DNA of 64,000 nucleotides from Flavobacterium sp. CF108 (GCF_900129795.1 NZ_FQWW01000007.1:124001-188000); one strand, 5' to 3'. Positions 1-9,279 are shown, counted from the stretch's first letter. The notes: generated by a model not told the origin, from the sequence alone. Numbers and translations are program-made.

Positions 1-2181
1 ATAGGTGTAGCTTCTTTAAAAGCCGAAACGTTGGTAGATAAAGACAACCGAAGCGCCTATATTAAAAACCTTCAGGTAACCGATGTGCGTTTTCCTGCTC
101 TAGACGAAAAGAAAGTTCCCGAAATGGAAAAACTATTTAAAGAAACACTCCCTAAAAGCGGAGACCCAATTTCTGTAGATCGCATTCTCGCAGATTTAAG
201 CCAGACCAAAAGCCCTGCAAAAGGAATTGCAGCTAAAAACGATCCTCCCGCAATTTTTTACAGCACCAATCCTGCTGTTTTATTAATAGTGCAGGGAGAA
301 CCGGTTTTAGTTCCTGTAGAAAAAACAGATATACAATATGTAGTAAACACAAACTGGGATTTGTTTTTTGATAAAACAGCTAAAGATTATTATTTATTGG
401 CCGATAATGTCTGGCTGACTTCAAAAAATATAGAAGGTAAATGGACAAAAACTGCCAAACTGCCTTCGGGTTTAATTAATCTGCCTTCGGGACAAAATTT
501 TGATGATGTTAAAAAGATGATTCCGCCTCCTTCAACCGGAACAGTTCCTGAAGTTTTTTACAGCAATAAACCTGCTGAATTGATTGCCGTAAACGGAAAT
601 CCTAAATTTATTAAAATTGACGGAACTAAATTATTATACATTGACAATACCGAAAATGATGTTTTTGCCAATGAAGCCGATGGTCAATACTATGTTCTAT
701 TATCTGGAAGATGGTTTAAATCTAAAGATTTGACAGGACCATGGACTTATGCCGGCAATAATCTTCCTGCTGATTTTGCCAGAATCCCTAAAGATTCTCC
801 ACGAGCAAATGTATTGTCCTCTGTACCGGGAACACAGGAAGCTAAAGATGCAGTAATGCTGGCACAAGTTCCCACAACTGCCATTTTAAAGAAAGCTGAT
901 GCAGAAGCTAAAGCAAAAGTAACCTATGACGGAGCACCGCAGTTTAAACCTATTGAAGGCACAAAAATGCAATACGCAAGCAATACGCAGGAGAAAATTA
1001 TAAAAGTAGGCGACTTGTATTATTTGTGTTTTCAGGCCGTTTGGTTCATGTCGACAAGTCCTAACGGGCCTTGGAAAACAGCCGATTCTGTTCCGAAAGA
1101 AATTTATACCATTCCGCCGAGTTCTCCCGTATATAATGTAACCTATGTTACGCAAACCACAACCGATACAACTGTCGAAAGCAGTTCAACAGCAGGATAT
1201 TTAGGTGCTTTTATTATTGGTGCTACAGTAGGCGCTATATTAACGTATGGTACAGGATGGTATTATCCGCCTTATGTATATTATGGCGGATTATATCCTA
1301 TTTATCGTCCGTGGCCTTATGCTTATGGTGGTGGAGCAGTTTACAATCCGTGGACTGGTGGTTATGCTGTCGGAAGAAGTGTTTACGGACCTTATGGTGC
1401 TGCAGGAACTTCAGCCTGGTATAATCCGGCAACGGGAAGATACGGACGTTCAGCAAGTGTACAGGGCTGGTATGGCGGTCGAACTGCTGCAAGTACTTAT
1501 AATCCGTGGACGGGAAATTATGCCAGAACCAATCAAGGACATAATGCCTATGCGCAATGGGGACATTCTGCTGCGACAAATGGCAATCAATGGGTGCAGA
1601 CAGGACACGTTACAACCAGACGCGGAACAGCAATTGGTTACGAAACTTCTGGAGGAAATAAAGGTGTAATTACACATAACAGAGGAGGGGGAACCACGAT
1701 TCATACCAACAATAATGTATATGCAGGTCACGACGGACATGTGTATAAAAAAGATGCTAACGGAAACTGGAGCCATTATAATAATGGCAACGGAGGCTGG
1801 ACACAAGCCGGTACTTTGGGTTCAACAAACAAATCTGGCGGAGCTGTTGAACGTAATAAACCAAGTCAAGGACTCGGTGCAAATGGAGGAGGAGTTCAAC
1901 GCGATAATCTTTCTAAACCAAATCAAAACCTTGGTGGAGAAAACCGTTTGGGTGAAGGTGCGCAGCGTGATAACCTTTCAAGACCAGAGCAAACACTTGG
2001 ACAGCCAAATAAACTGCTTGGCGAAGCAGGACGTCCTGATGTAACAAACGATCTCGATCGATCTGCTTTATCCAGAGATCGCGGAGAATCGCAAACCCGA
2101 AATTTCCAAAACTTCCAGCATCAAGGTGGTTTAGGTGGTGGTGGTTTTAGAGGCGGCGGAGGCTTTAGGGGCAGAAGATAA
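1..2181 (+). CDS. Gly-rich secreted or surface protein with three WxxS/GPW modules, 5'-truncated
   Basis: The reading frame is open from base 1, so the true start lies upstream; the first apparent initiator (TTG at 31) is an internal Leu. About 726 residues are visible. Three related modules of about 90 residues follow one another. Each has a 'FYS..PA' or similar entry, a 'GT.L.Y..NT' strand, 'YY.L....W..S', a 'G.W' turn and an 'IP..SP' exit. A hydrophobic Gly/Ala segment (around residues 400-420) precedes repeats of the 'YNPWTG.Y' type, and the C-terminus is very rich in Gly and Arg. Such proteins are often annotated as carbohydrate-binding family V/XII in Bacteroidota, but I see no catalytic motif. 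Surface or envelope location is an inference. A terminator hairpin follows the stop. Confidence 0.7.
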   Translation: MGVASLKAETLVDKDNRSAYIKNLQVTDVRFPALDEKKVPEMEKLFKETLPKSGDPISVDRILADLSQTKSPAKGIAAKNDPPAIFYSTNPAVLLIVQGEPVLVPVEKTDIQYVVNTNWDLFFDKTAKDYYLLADNVWLTSKNIEGKWTKTAKLPSGLINLPSGQNFDDVKKMIPPPSTGTVPEVFYSNKPAELIAVNGNPKFIKIDGTKLLYIDNTENDVFANEADGQYYVLLSGRWFKSKDLTGPWTYAGNNLPADFARIPKDSPRANVLSSVPGTQEAKDAVMLAQVPTTAILKKADAEAKAKVTYDGAPQFKPIEGTKMQYASNTQEKIIKVGDLYYLCFQAVWFMSTSPNGPWKTADSVPKEIYTIPPSSPVYNVTYVTQTTTDTTVESSSTAGYLGAFIIGATVGAILTYGTGWYYPPYVYYGGLYPIYRPWPYAYGGGAVYNPWTGGYAVGRSVYGPYGAAGTSAWYNPATGRYGRSASVQGWYGGRTAASTYNPWTGNYARTNQGHNAYAQWGHSAATNGNQWVQTGHVTTRRGTAIGYETSGGNKGVITHNRGGGTTIHTNNNVYAGHDGHVYKKDANGNWSHYNNGNGGWTQAGTLGSTNKSGGAVERNKPSQGLGANGGGVQRDNLSKPNQNLGGENRLGEGAQRDNLSRPEQTLGQPNKLLGEAGRPDVTNDLDRSALSRDRGESQTRNFQNFQHQGGLGGGGFRGGGGFRGRR

Positions 2182-2208
2182 ATAAAAGTAAAGGTTGATT
2201 ATAAGAGG

Positions 2209-2250
2209 AAAATCAGGAATGGTAGTAATAATGCCAGACCTGATTTTTTT
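2209..2250 (+). terminator. Rho-independent terminator after the surface protein
   Basis: The arms AAAATCAGG (2209-2217) and CCTGATTTT (2239-2247) pair perfectly, TGG/CCA can extend the stem inside the loop, and a T-run follows on the + strand. Confidence 0.7.
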
Positions 2251-2286
2251 ATTGTTAAAAGTTAGAAGTTAGAAGTGAAATGAGTT

Positions 2287-2354
2287 GTCACCCTGAACGA
2301 AGTCGAAGGGACGTTCCAATTGGACACTGGTCTTCGACTTCGCTCAGCCTGACA
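2287..2354. repeat. Palindromic intergenic repeat (CCCTGAACGAAGTCGAAGGG type)
   Basis: GTCACCCTGAACGAAGTCGA at the left is matched by TCGACTTCGCTCAGCCTGAC at the right, giving an imperfect inverted repeat of about 68 bp. The GTCG/TTCGACTTCG core is, as far as I recall, a widely dispersed bacterial intergenic palindrome. It sits between the terminator and the next gene. No coding content is seen. Confidence 0.6.
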
Positions 2355-2409
2355 AACGGTGAAACCTGAAACAAACAAATTCCCTATATTTAATAAAAAA
2401 ATCAGACAA

Positions 2410-3666
2410 ATGAACTCTAACAAACTTTTACTTTGTCTTTTATTCACAATGCAAATAGCATTAGGACAAACCAACCCGGACACTACTTTAAAACAATTAA
2501 GCAAACAGCATCAGTATGCTAAAATGGACAGCTTAAACAATAAGGAAAAAGGCAGAGACTATTATTTCTATAAAGGATTATATGCCAATGTCTGCAATAA
2601 ACCGAAGTTGTCAAATATGTATTTAGACAGTTTAAAAAACAACGAACTCACCAATAGTTACGAATTTGCAAAGCTGAAGAATGACAACTATATAAAACTT
2701 TTTAATTACAATTTGGCTTATACGGCTTCTAAAGTTTTAACCCTTAAATTTCATAAACAGTATACCGAAGATGAACTTCAAGACGAATTAAACACACAGA
2801 GAATCTGGCAGACTTTACGCAATACACGCGTACAAACAATTGATAAATTTTTGACAATTTCAATTGCTGCAATAAAAGACAAAGCAGGTTTAATTACAAC
2901 AGAAGTTACCGCAAATGGAACGCAGTCTAGTTTTGTTTTTGATACTGGAGCAGGAATTAGCTGTATGACCGAAAGTATGGCGAAGAAAATGGGAGTTAAA
3001 ATCCTGCCCGATAATAATATCTCGGTGGCGAGCTTTACGGGACAAAAAAACAAAGTTCGTATAGGCGCAGCACCCGAAATTAATTTAGGAGAATTGAAAA
3101 TTCATAATGCAGTGTTTTTAGTATATCCTGATAAGGCTTTTACATTTGCAGATGGCGCTTATGTCATTAACGGAATTATTGGTTTTCCTATAGTTAAAGA
3201 GTTAGGAACGATTACGATTGAAAAAGATAAACTTACCTTTTCTAAAGAATTAGAGACCAATACAACCGAAAAAAACTTGTTTGTAGACGAACTTAGAGCG
3301 ATTGTAATGCTCACTTATAAAGGCAAAAGTCTGCCTTTTAATTTTGACAGCGGAGCCAAAGAAAGCCTTTTCAACAAAGCGTTTTACGAAACCTTCAAAA
3401 CCGATCTTGACCGTATGGGAACTTTAGAAACGTCTAAATCCTCCAGCGCGGGTGCAGAAGTAGTTTCTACAGAAGTTTTGGTTTTAAAAGACCAGCAAAT
3501 ATATCTTGGAAAAAAATTAATTCAACTCCCAAAAATGGAAATTGACCAAAAGGATTATGGCGTTTATGGCGAAGTAAATTTTGGAAATATTGGGCAAGAT
3601 GTGCTGGGACAATTTGAAAAGGTTGTGATTAGTTTTGATGGGAATTATTTAAGGTTGGAAAATTGA
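2410..3666 (+). CDS. Retropepsin-like aspartyl protease family protein with signal peptide
   Basis: This 418-residue protein has two aspartyl-protease-type motifs, DTGAG at residue 178 and DSGAK at residue 313. Each follows a hydrophobic strand (FVF, FNF), as in pepsin-fold proteins with both lobes on one chain. The ATG at 2410 is preferred over the upstream in-frame start at 2359. It begins directly with a Sec signal peptide (MNSNKLLLCLLFTMQIALG-Q), whereas the longer form would put 17 charged residues from a repeat region in front. The protein is probably exported to the periplasm or outer envelope. Hydrolytic activity is inferred from the two Asp motifs; the substrate is unknown. It stands alone, with the small ORF at 3782 downstream. 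Confidence 0.75.
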   Translation: MNSNKLLLCLLFTMQIALGQTNPDTTLKQLSKQHQYAKMDSLNNKEKGRDYYFYKGLYANVCNKPKLSNMYLDSLKNNELTNSYEFAKLKNDNYIKLFNYNLAYTASKVLTLKFHKQYTEDELQDELNTQRIWQTLRNTRVQTIDKFLTISIAAIKDKAGLITTEVTANGTQSSFVFDTGAGISCMTESMAKKMGVKILPDNNISVASFTGQKNKVRIGAAPEINLGELKIHNAVFLVYPDKAFTFADGAYVINGIIGFPIVKELGTITIEKDKLTFSKELETNTTEKNLFVDELRAIVMLTYKGKSLPFNFDSGAKESLFNKAFYETFKTDLDRMGTLETSKSSSAGAEVVSTEVLVLKDQQIYLGKKLIQLPKMEIDQKDYGVYGEVNFGNIGQDVLGQFEKVVISFDGNYLRLEN

Positions 3667-3781
3667 GTTTTCTGACTGTATTAAATATATTTTGAGTTAT
3701 GGTTTTCCATAATATAATCTTGAATTTATTAATGTTATTTGTTTCCAAGAGTAGGAGTTTAAATTTCTAATCTTAATATAA

Positions 3782-3946
3782 ATGTTTAATTTAAAAAATG
3801 CATTAATGGAAACAATTGAAGCAATTAAGCCTGGTCCAAAACCGAAAAAGGAAGATGGATCATTAGATGAAAGAAGACGTGTAACTCCTGAAAAAAAGGA
3901 AGATTATCCGCCTTTAAAAGAACATGATCACAAACCAAAGGATTGA
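3782..3946 (+). CDS. Small basic hypothetical protein, 54 aa
   Basis: The ATG at 3782 opens a 54-codon frame ending in TGA at 3944-3946. The product is rich in Lys, Glu, Asp and Pro (PGPKPKKEDGSLDERRR) and has no hydrophobic segment, so a soluble, perhaps disordered protein is expected. Composition is unlike a random frame in this AT-rich DNA, and a strong terminator starts 24 bases after the stop, which supports a real gene. An in-frame ATG at 3806 could be the true start. I do not recognise the family. Confidence 0.5.
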   Translation: MFNLKNALMETIEAIKPGPKPKKEDGSLDERRRVTPEKKEDYPPLKEHDHKPKD

Positions 3947-3963
3947 TGAATTATGATTTCAAG

Positions 3964-3998
3964 AAAAAAGAGACAGTTTTATACTGTCTCTTTTTATA
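3964..3998. terminator. Strong hairpin terminator, usable in both directions
   Basis: GAGACAGT (3970-3977) and ACTGTCTC (3983-3990) form a perfect 8-bp stem with a TTTAT loop, flanked by A6 and T5 tracts. It can end the small + strand gene and also the leftward operon that stops at 4034. Confidence 0.8.
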
Positions 3999-4033
3999 TA
4001 ATTTTTCTTCTGTTGGCGCGCGAGTTCAGATAT

Positions 4034-6391
4034 TTAATTTTGAGTTAAAAGGTCTTCTGGGAAATCAATAATATCTTTCTTTTTTGATTTTAAATTATTT
4101 TCAATTACTGTCTTATAGAATAATATTCTTTTATCAGCTTCACCATTTAATTCTTCTAAAATTTCTATTATATCTCCTTTTTTTAAAGTTAATTTTCCAA
4201 TTGCTATAGCATATAAAAATTCTAACAAAGCTTCTCCTTGTGGCTGTGTACGATATTTAAAAATTGTTATCAAAATTTCTTTCATTTCTTTAGATAAAAC
4301 AGAATCAATCGCATAATTCATTTCTTCATTTCTCGCACTACGTATAATACTTGCTTGAATAATTCCGTCATTAAATCTATTGAAATTTGCAGGAGACAAA
4401 AGATTTCTTATAAAAGATGATTGTTGCAAGATGTGGGATAAATTATTAGAATTACGAAGACGATTAATAACATACGCAATGCTAAAAAAAACATCTGATT
4501 GTGATGCATGTTCAGCATAATCTTCCCTATCAAAAAAAGCAGAGTTACGTCTAATATTTAATATTGAGTTAGTAGGAGAAAAAAGATTCGGAAGGAAAAG
4601 TTCGTTAGATAAACCTTTTATTTCTTTTGAATCAGATCCTAATAAACTTTTTTCACGATCTTTTAGAAAAGATTTTAATTCTTCGTCATCAGTATTCTTA
4701 ATATGTTTTTGAAGAAAGTTTAATTCAGTTTGCCAAGAGTTAGATTCAGATAAATGAGAACATGAAATGGTTTCTACCTCAATAAAAGTACTATTTTCCG
4801 GCCCATAGTCACCATATTTTAAATTTGTTTTCAGAAATTTCATATTTTCAGGATTCGAAATTCTATTAATCCCGATAAAGAAAATTATACGTAAATTATT
4901 ATCTCTTAATGCTCGATTTAGATAAAGTAAATTTTTTCCATTTGAAATACAAGATGATACTATTAAAACACTTCCTGACGGTTTTTGCTCTATTGATGAG
5001 AAATTATTTTGACTTAGTAATGTTGGAATTTTTGACTCTACATAATTAGGCGTAATTCTATGCAGAATATATTCGGCTAAAAGTTTTGATGAATCATCAT
5101 TTAAATGAATAATGTAATGTAAATTACTTGGCACAAATTGATCAATATGAGCATCGAGTTTTGTTTTATGATCTTTAAATCTATGATTATCGAAATTGTT
5201 AATTATTTTTTCGTAATCTATATAAATTTCATATTTTCTACTAGATCCTTGATCGCTGTCTTTATAATTAACCTTTAGAATACTTTCTTTTTTTTCACTT
5301 GAAATAAATTGATTTATAAATTTTGAAGATGTTGGGAGAGCAATGTCCGAACCATTAATAAGTATGCTATTGACTTTAGGTTTTTCGAGTAAAAAAACAT
5401 CTCCAGAAACTTCAATAGGAAAAGAGCCATTATCACATAAATCACATTTTTCATTTGTATATGTTTCATAAGGATCAACACCATTTAGATTATCATCATT
5501 TGTTTTAGTTAAATTACAAACAACTTGCTCTTTAGTTACTTCACTAGGATTTTTGTTCTCAAGATAAAATAAAATTATTACATCTTCTTTAGTTATTGCA
5601 GCTTGTTTTTTAATTATATATTCAATTATACCCCCTGATGTTGATGCTGAAATTATTACAAATGAGTTAGGTCTCAATTGGAATTTTTCATCATATAAGC
5701 CTTCATATGATTTAAAACTATTAATAGGGTAATTTATTTGTTTTTCTAAAGATATGAAACGATTCTTTAAATTAATCAATGATAAAGCGACGGAATTTAT
5801 TGAGGAAGTATCACAATATATATAACGATAATCTTTTTTGCTAAATTGTTTTAAGAGACCGAGTGCTAAAAACGTTATTTCGCAACTGTACAAAAGTACA
5901 TTGGCAGTTCTTAGAAATCTTTGACTGTGTTTTCCTGAGGGAAAAACATAGTGTTGTGAATCTCCAATTGATTCAACTAAACCTTCATGTTTTAAGAAAA
6001 AATTTTGGTTTCCTTTTGATAAATAAACTTTACTAAAATTTTTGAGGCTTTGAAAAGTATTAAGATCATCGTTAATAATAGGTGTTAGTTCACCAATTTC
6101 GTCAAATACTAAAATATGCAAATTTTTATAAAAAATAGAATTATCGATTTTAGGAACATGTTTAAAGATTAAATCTTTGCCATTTAAAATGATATTTGCA
6201 AAATCAATAATATATTTTCCTCCAATAAATATTGTTTTTTCAGTTTGATAATATTTAGAATAAAAATCCTTTATTTCAGTTTGGAGCTGTAAAGTGTCAA
6301 TTGTAGGGTCGGGACAAAAAATTACAGTAGCAGTTTCCTTTGTCTTAGAATTCTTTTTATATTCTAGATTAAATATATAGAAACTATTCAT
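4034..6391 (-). CDS. Large protein with two degenerate phosphoribosyltransferase-like regions (second gene of a GHKL-ATPase operon)
   Basis: The 785-residue product has no family I can name with certainty. Residues 151-205 resemble orotate phosphoribosyltransferase: a 'SGKHS' turn, a helix, then a strand 'YRYIYCDTSS' where the PRTase core begins. Residues 243-276 repeat a strand-Gly-helix-strand layout (FVIISASTSGG ... VIILFYL). Residues 316-325 hold a C-x2-C pair followed by 'PIEV'. A second PRTase-like region spans about 395-510. There 'SGSVLIVSSCISNGKNLL' takes the position of the usual PRPP loop 'VLIVDDvitTG', but the two acidic residues are Ser-Ser. The C-terminal 250 residues look helical. 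The start overlaps the stop of the upstream ATPase gene by 8 bp, so the two are translationally coupled. I infer a degenerate, nucleotide-sensing or structural PRTase fold rather than an active enzyme. Cytoplasmic, with no signal peptide or membrane segment. Confidence 0.6.
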   Translation of the reverse strand: MNSFYIFNLEYKKNSKTKETATVIFCPDPTIDTLQLQTEIKDFYSKYYQTEKTIFIGGKYIIDFANIILNGKDLIFKHVPKIDNSIFYKNLHILVFDEIGELTPIINDDLNTFQSLKNFSKVYLSKGNQNFFLKHEGLVESIGDSQHYVFPSGKHSQRFLRTANVLLYSCEITFLALGLLKQFSKKDYRYIYCDTSSINSVALSLINLKNRFISLEKQINYPINSFKSYEGLYDEKFQLRPNSFVIISASTSGGIIEYIIKKQAAITKEDVIILFYLENKNPSEVTKEQVVCNLTKTNDDNLNGVDPYETYTNEKCDLCDNGSFPIEVSGDVFLLEKPKVNSILINGSDIALPTSSKFINQFISSEKKESILKVNYKDSDQGSSRKYEIYIDYEKIINNFDNHRFKDHKTKLDAHIDQFVPSNLHYIIHLNDDSSKLLAEYILHRITPNYVESKIPTLLSQNNFSSIEQKPSGSVLIVSSCISNGKNLLYLNRALRDNNLRIIFFIGINRISNPENMKFLKTNLKYGDYGPENSTFIEVETISCSHLSESNSWQTELNFLQKHIKNTDDEELKSFLKDREKSLLGSDSKEIKGLSNELFLPNLFSPTNSILNIRRNSAFFDREDYAEHASQSDVFFSIAYVINRLRNSNNLSHILQQSSFIRNLLSPANFNRFNDGIIQASIIRSARNEEMNYAIDSVLSKEMKEILITIFKYRTQPQGEALLEFLYAIAIGKLTLKKGDIIEILEELNGEADKRILFYKTVIENNLKSKKKDIIDFPEDLLTQN

Positions 6392-7580
6392 GTTCTTGTT
6401 TATTAGTGAATGATATTGGATAAAGAATACTAACTATAGATCCAGAGCATTGATATTTAGAAGATAATATGTTTTCCGATCCCGTTTCCCAATCAAATAT
6501 CTGCATTTTATCAGGATTGTAATTTTCAGCTAATCTGTAACGATCTTTTATCATATTTCTGTATACGCAATATTTATCTGTTTTAATTCGTATAAAACCA
6601 TGATCGTCAAGTAAGTTTAAAATTCTGTCTAAACCAATACCTTTATCATTTTCTAAATTGCCTATAGAAGATGTTTGATGTTTTATTAGACAACTTTTTA
6701 ATATAGAAAAATCATCTGTAACGTTGTTTTTATTATGAAATTTTTTTATAAAACCGCTACCAGTGTCAAAAACTGAAATTTCAACAAAAAATAATTGCTG
6801 TGAATTGTTGGTCTCTAATGATGGATGTGAGAAATAGTCTGTTATAATATCATCGCTAAAATTATCATTCAATATACTTAATTGTGGTCTTTTGTATGAT
6901 CTAATATATAACCCTCTAATATTTGGATTCCAAGGAACTCCTAATTCATCTTCTTTACCCCATTCAAACGTATTCTTCATAAGTTCAAAAATGATACCTA
7001 TGATATGATTAAATTTCCGCTCTATTTCTATTTTGCTTCTTTGATATTTAATAACTTTTTCAAGAATTGGTTTTTTTAGTATGGTCTCTAATTCTTTTTC
7101 ATTTATATTAAATGAACCGTTTTCTTCAAAAAAATTTAAAATACCGCTTTGTGAATCAAAATGATCTAAGTTAATAAGTAGTAGCTTTTCTCCTTTCATT
7201 GCTTCAGCCTTTCTCATTTTTACAATGAATTTATTTTGAAACGGCCTTAAAAAAGGGCGAAGATTATCACCTGAAAGATTCGAAATTGTAATTTCATTCC
7301 AAGCTAGAGAAATTATTGGAAAGAAAAATTCCTGTTCATAATATTTTTCTGTATTTTCAAAGTCATCTAAATTAAGATCAATAATCAATTTGCCTTTTTT
7401 GTCAGACCTTATCCAAGTAGCAACAAATTGAATTATACTTGGAGCTAAACTAAAGAAGTATTTTTCAATGTATCTAGGAAGTCTTAAGTCAATTACTTCA
7501 TTTGGCATTTCATTAAGTTGATCATAAAGTTTATCAACCTCGAAAAGTTTAATAGAATTTTTGATTCTTATTTCTCTCAT
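6384..7580 (-). CDS. GHKL (HSP90/histidine-kinase-type) ATPase, first gene of a two-gene operon
   Basis: In this 398-residue protein the ATP-binding fold is visible in order. The N-box FELMKNTFEWG has Glu199 and Asn203, the G1 box is VFDTGSGF with Asp272, and the G2 box DKGIGLDRIL has GIG at 314-316. There is no phospho-acceptor His helix, no receiver domain and no transmembrane segment, so it is not an ordinary sensor kinase. The N-terminal 185 residues are an alpha/beta region of unknown family with pairs such as 'GKLIIDLNLDD' and 'EKLLLINLDHFD'. It is transcribed leftward with the PRTase-like gene, which it overlaps by 8 bp. GHKL ATPases paired with an unfamiliar partner are frequent in prokaryotic conflict systems; a defence role here is inference. 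Confidence 0.65.
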   Translation of the reverse strand: MREIRIKNSIKLFEVDKLYDQLNEMPNEVIDLRLPRYIEKYFFSLAPSIIQFVATWIRSDKKGKLIIDLNLDDFENTEKYYEQEFFFPIISLAWNEITISNLSGDNLRPFLRPFQNKFIVKMRKAEAMKGEKLLLINLDHFDSQSGILNFFEENGSFNINEKELETILKKPILEKVIKYQRSKIEIERKFNHIIGIIFELMKNTFEWGKEDELGVPWNPNIRGLYIRSYKRPQLSILNDNFSDDIITDYFSHPSLETNNSQQLFFVEISVFDTGSGFIKKFHNKNNVTDDFSILKSCLIKHQTSSIGNLENDKGIGLDRILNLLDDHGFIRIKTDKYCVYRNMIKDRYRLAENYNPDKMQIFDWETGSENILSSKYQCSGSIVSILYPISFTNKQEHE

Positions 7581-7830
7581 AGTGTTTTATTTTTAATATT
7601 TTAATTCAAGAGGTAAAAGCTTTCTTAAATTAAGAATTAAAATATTTCGATTGCTAAATTATTGAATTATTAATTAAAAAAATGAGGAAAAATGTAAAGT
7701 ATCAAAATATAGAAATCTTAGAAAGAATGATTAACTAAGTCAAATACAAATAGCATTCTATTGTTAGTTTTGTTTACTTTATTTTATTTATTATGATATC
7801 ATAAAAACTGTTTTATGATTTATTGCTATT

Positions 7831-7859
7831 AACCCTCAATCATAAAATGATCAAGGGTT
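7831..7859 (-). terminator. Hairpin, copy 1 of a duplicated terminator
   Basis: AACCCT-CA-ATCAT...ATGAT-CA-AGGGTT is nearly palindromic and differs at one base from the hairpin at 8666-8694, which ends the 77-aa gene. Here it lies just beyond the decayed copy of that gene. Confidence 0.6.
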
Positions 7860-7879
7860 CATAAAATCTTTAAGACAAA

Positions 7880-8060
7880 AAGACTACTTCGCATCAAAAA
7901 TAGGGATTCAAAATCTCAACTATATTAAACGAATAAAAGTTATTTTTCTAGTTTGATTTTGTTTCCTTTCACTAATAAAACCTAAATCAAGAATAAAATT
8001 TACCAGTCTAATGCTTTTTGCCATTTTTTTAGCGCTACAGTTTGGTTTGATTGAAAAAAA
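7880..8060 (-). pseudogene. Decayed second copy of the 77-aa gene at 8722-8955
   Basis: Stretches of the intact gene are recognisable in the same order and orientation. Examples are 'GGGATTCAAAATCTC' near 7903 (intact copy 'AGGATTCAAAATCTC' near 8741) and 'CTTTTTGCCATTTTTTTAGC' followed by 'GCTACAG..TTTGATTGAA' at 8013-8055 (intact copy near 8870-8906). The middle is diverged and several in-frame stops and indels destroy the frame. The match stops just before the end of the lamin-tail gene. With the terminator copy at 7831 this is a duplicated gene-plus-terminator unit that has decayed. The 300 bases upstream to 7580 are AT-rich and show nothing else except the promoter region of the ATPase operon. 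Confidence 0.6.
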
Positions 8061-8435
8061 TTATTCTTTATCGATTGGAGGAACTGTTACACTATTAATA
8101 ACATCAAATTTAATTAATGTTGCTGTATCACCACCTTGGTCGTTCCAAACACATTCTTTTGCATTCCAATGTAATAAATGTATAATTTTTGAATCTTGAT
8201 TTATAACACGATTTTTTCCAGTACCAGTACAAATAAAAGCCCATTCTCCAAGATTTATTTCTAGATTGGGAAGGTTATAAAAATGTCTAAACTCATTAGA
8301 TATTTTACCTCCAGAATCAAAAGTTTTATCTACAATTGCATAATCTTTTAAATTGACTTTACCAGTTGCTTTAAGGATAACAAATTCTTTCTGAGGATCA
8401 TTTGAATTTTTTACACGGTGGATTTTTAAACTCAT
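8061..8435 (-). CDS. Stand-alone lamin-tail-domain (LTD) protein
   Basis: The 124-residue product matches the lamin-tail beta-sandwich pattern along its whole length: 'N..DPQKEFVILKATG' (the usual N....EWVEL.N.G), 'NLKDYAIVD', 'LEINLGEWAFICTGTGK' (usual I.PG.Y..V.TG.G), and near the C-terminus 'LLHW....VWNDQGGDTATLI', the family hallmark. There is no signal peptide and no fused nuclease or other domain. In bacteria LTDs are usually accessory domains of secreted or membrane proteins and nucleases, so a free intracellular copy is unusual. It lies between the GHKL operon and the 77-aa gene, all on the same strand, and is bracketed by the two copies of the latter. Confidence 0.7.
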   Translation of the reverse strand: MSLKIHRVKNSNDPQKEFVILKATGKVNLKDYAIVDKTFDSGGKISNEFRHFYNLPNLEINLGEWAFICTGTGKNRVINQDSKIIHLLHWNAKECVWNDQGGDTATLIKFDVINSVTVPPIDKE

Positions 8436-8665
8436 ATTTTTTTATTTTTGGTTCAATTTGTTAATTAGGAAATTTATTTACTCTTTCTCATGATTTGCGA
8501 TAACAATGAAATTTAGTTTCCATGAGGTAAATTTATTGAAAGTTAAATGATGAGATTTACGGAAATCCATAATCAATTAAAAAATATTCTAACAAGTATA
8601 TCAATAATCCAAACCCAAAACAACGCGTACTTTTACGGTATTTTCCAAATCAAAATCAAAAATAA

Positions 8666-8694
8666 AACCCTCAATCATAAAAAGATCAAGGGTT
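8666..8694 (-). terminator. Hairpin terminator of the 77-aa gene, copy 2 of the duplicated hairpin
   Basis: It is a 29-bp near-palindrome, AACCCT...AGGGTT with a TTATTTTTG tail on the minus strand, 28 bases after the stop of the 77-aa gene. It differs from the hairpin at 7831-7859 at one position. The 280 bases between the LTD gene and this hairpin contain no convincing gene. Confidence 0.65.
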
Positions 8695-8721
8695 TTAAAG
8701 TTTTAAAAAATTTGTTAGAAT

Positions 8722-8955
8722 TTACTCCACATCCAAATAAGGATTCAAAATCTCGGCTAGTTCATTGAGCCAGTAAAAGCTGTTTTCTAGTTTTAGTATT
8801 TCTTGTTGAAGAGTTTCGTTTTCTCTTATTAAACTTAAGGAAAGAACATAATTTGCCTGCCTTAAGGCTTTTGCCATTTGTTCTGGCGCTACGGTTTGAT
8901 TGAAGAAATTGGTAAGTCTGATTTCGGCTTCTTTGGAAAGGGGTTTGGTACTCAT
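8722..8955 (-). CDS. Conserved-looking small helical protein, 77 aa
   Basis: The product is soluble and predicted helical, with 'KEAEIRLTNFFNQTVAPEQM' at residues 8-27 and a heptad-like C-terminal helix (LSLIRENETLQQEILKLENSF). The start ATG at 8955 gives MSTKPLSKEAE. A structured region lies directly upstream (8981-9058) and a terminator follows. A decayed paralogous copy lies at 7880-8060. I do not recognise the function; the shape would fit a small regulator or antitoxin-like protein, but no partner gene is adjacent. Confidence 0.55.
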   Translation of the reverse strand: MSTKPLSKEAEIRLTNFFNQTVAPEQMAKALRQANYVLSLSLIRENETLQQEILKLENSFYWLNELAEILNPYLDVE

Positions 8956-8980
8956 AATCTTAACTTTTAGGGAAATATAA

Positions 8981-9069
8981 AACCCGCATGACTTAGGTGT
9001 CCTACGCTGTTAAGAGAGCGTTGCAGTTGTTTCCAATACCGCCACCATACCACACGGGCAAGCTTTTTT
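8981..9069 (-). ncRNA. Candidate structured 5' leader RNA upstream of the 77-aa gene
   Basis: On the minus strand, CCCGTGTG (9051-9058) can pair with CATGCGGG (8982-8989) through 8 bp including two G-U pairs. This encloses about 60 bases that hold further short pairings (for example ACGCTCTCTTAACAGCGT). GC content is well above the surrounding DNA, and the segment ends 26 bases before the ATG at 8955. It may be a cis-regulatory RNA or a small RNA; I cannot assign a family. Confidence 0.35.
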
Positions 9070-9200
9070 TCTGATATCATATCTTAACTATTAGGACTGT
9101 AAAGATATCAAAAAATATTTAAAATTGTAAGAAAATTATTTCTTTTAAGTTTTTGCTTCTAAATCTAATTTCCACAAAATCCTCTTATGAAAATGAGTGT

Positions 9201-9279
9201 CCTAGCCCAGATAGGAGCGACATCCTTTTGTGCCGGGGTTCGGCGCAAAAGATACAGCGGATAGCTGGAAATAGCTCCT
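9201..9279. repeat. Structured palindromic repeat element (CTAGCCCAGATAGGAGC type)
   Basis: The inner arms CTTTTGTGCCG (9225-9235) and CGGCGCAAAAG (9241-9251) form an 11-bp stem with one wobble. The outer arms AGGAGC (9213-9218) and GCTCCT (9274-9279) close it, with GATACAGCGGATAGC between. From memory, very similar 'CTAGCCC...GCGGATAGC..GAAATAGCTCC' elements recur in Flavobacteriaceae intergenic regions; their role is unknown to me. The rest of 8956-9546 is non-coding: an inverted TGATATC/GATATCA pair near 9073-9109, and the promoter region of the SDR gene. Confidence 0.6.
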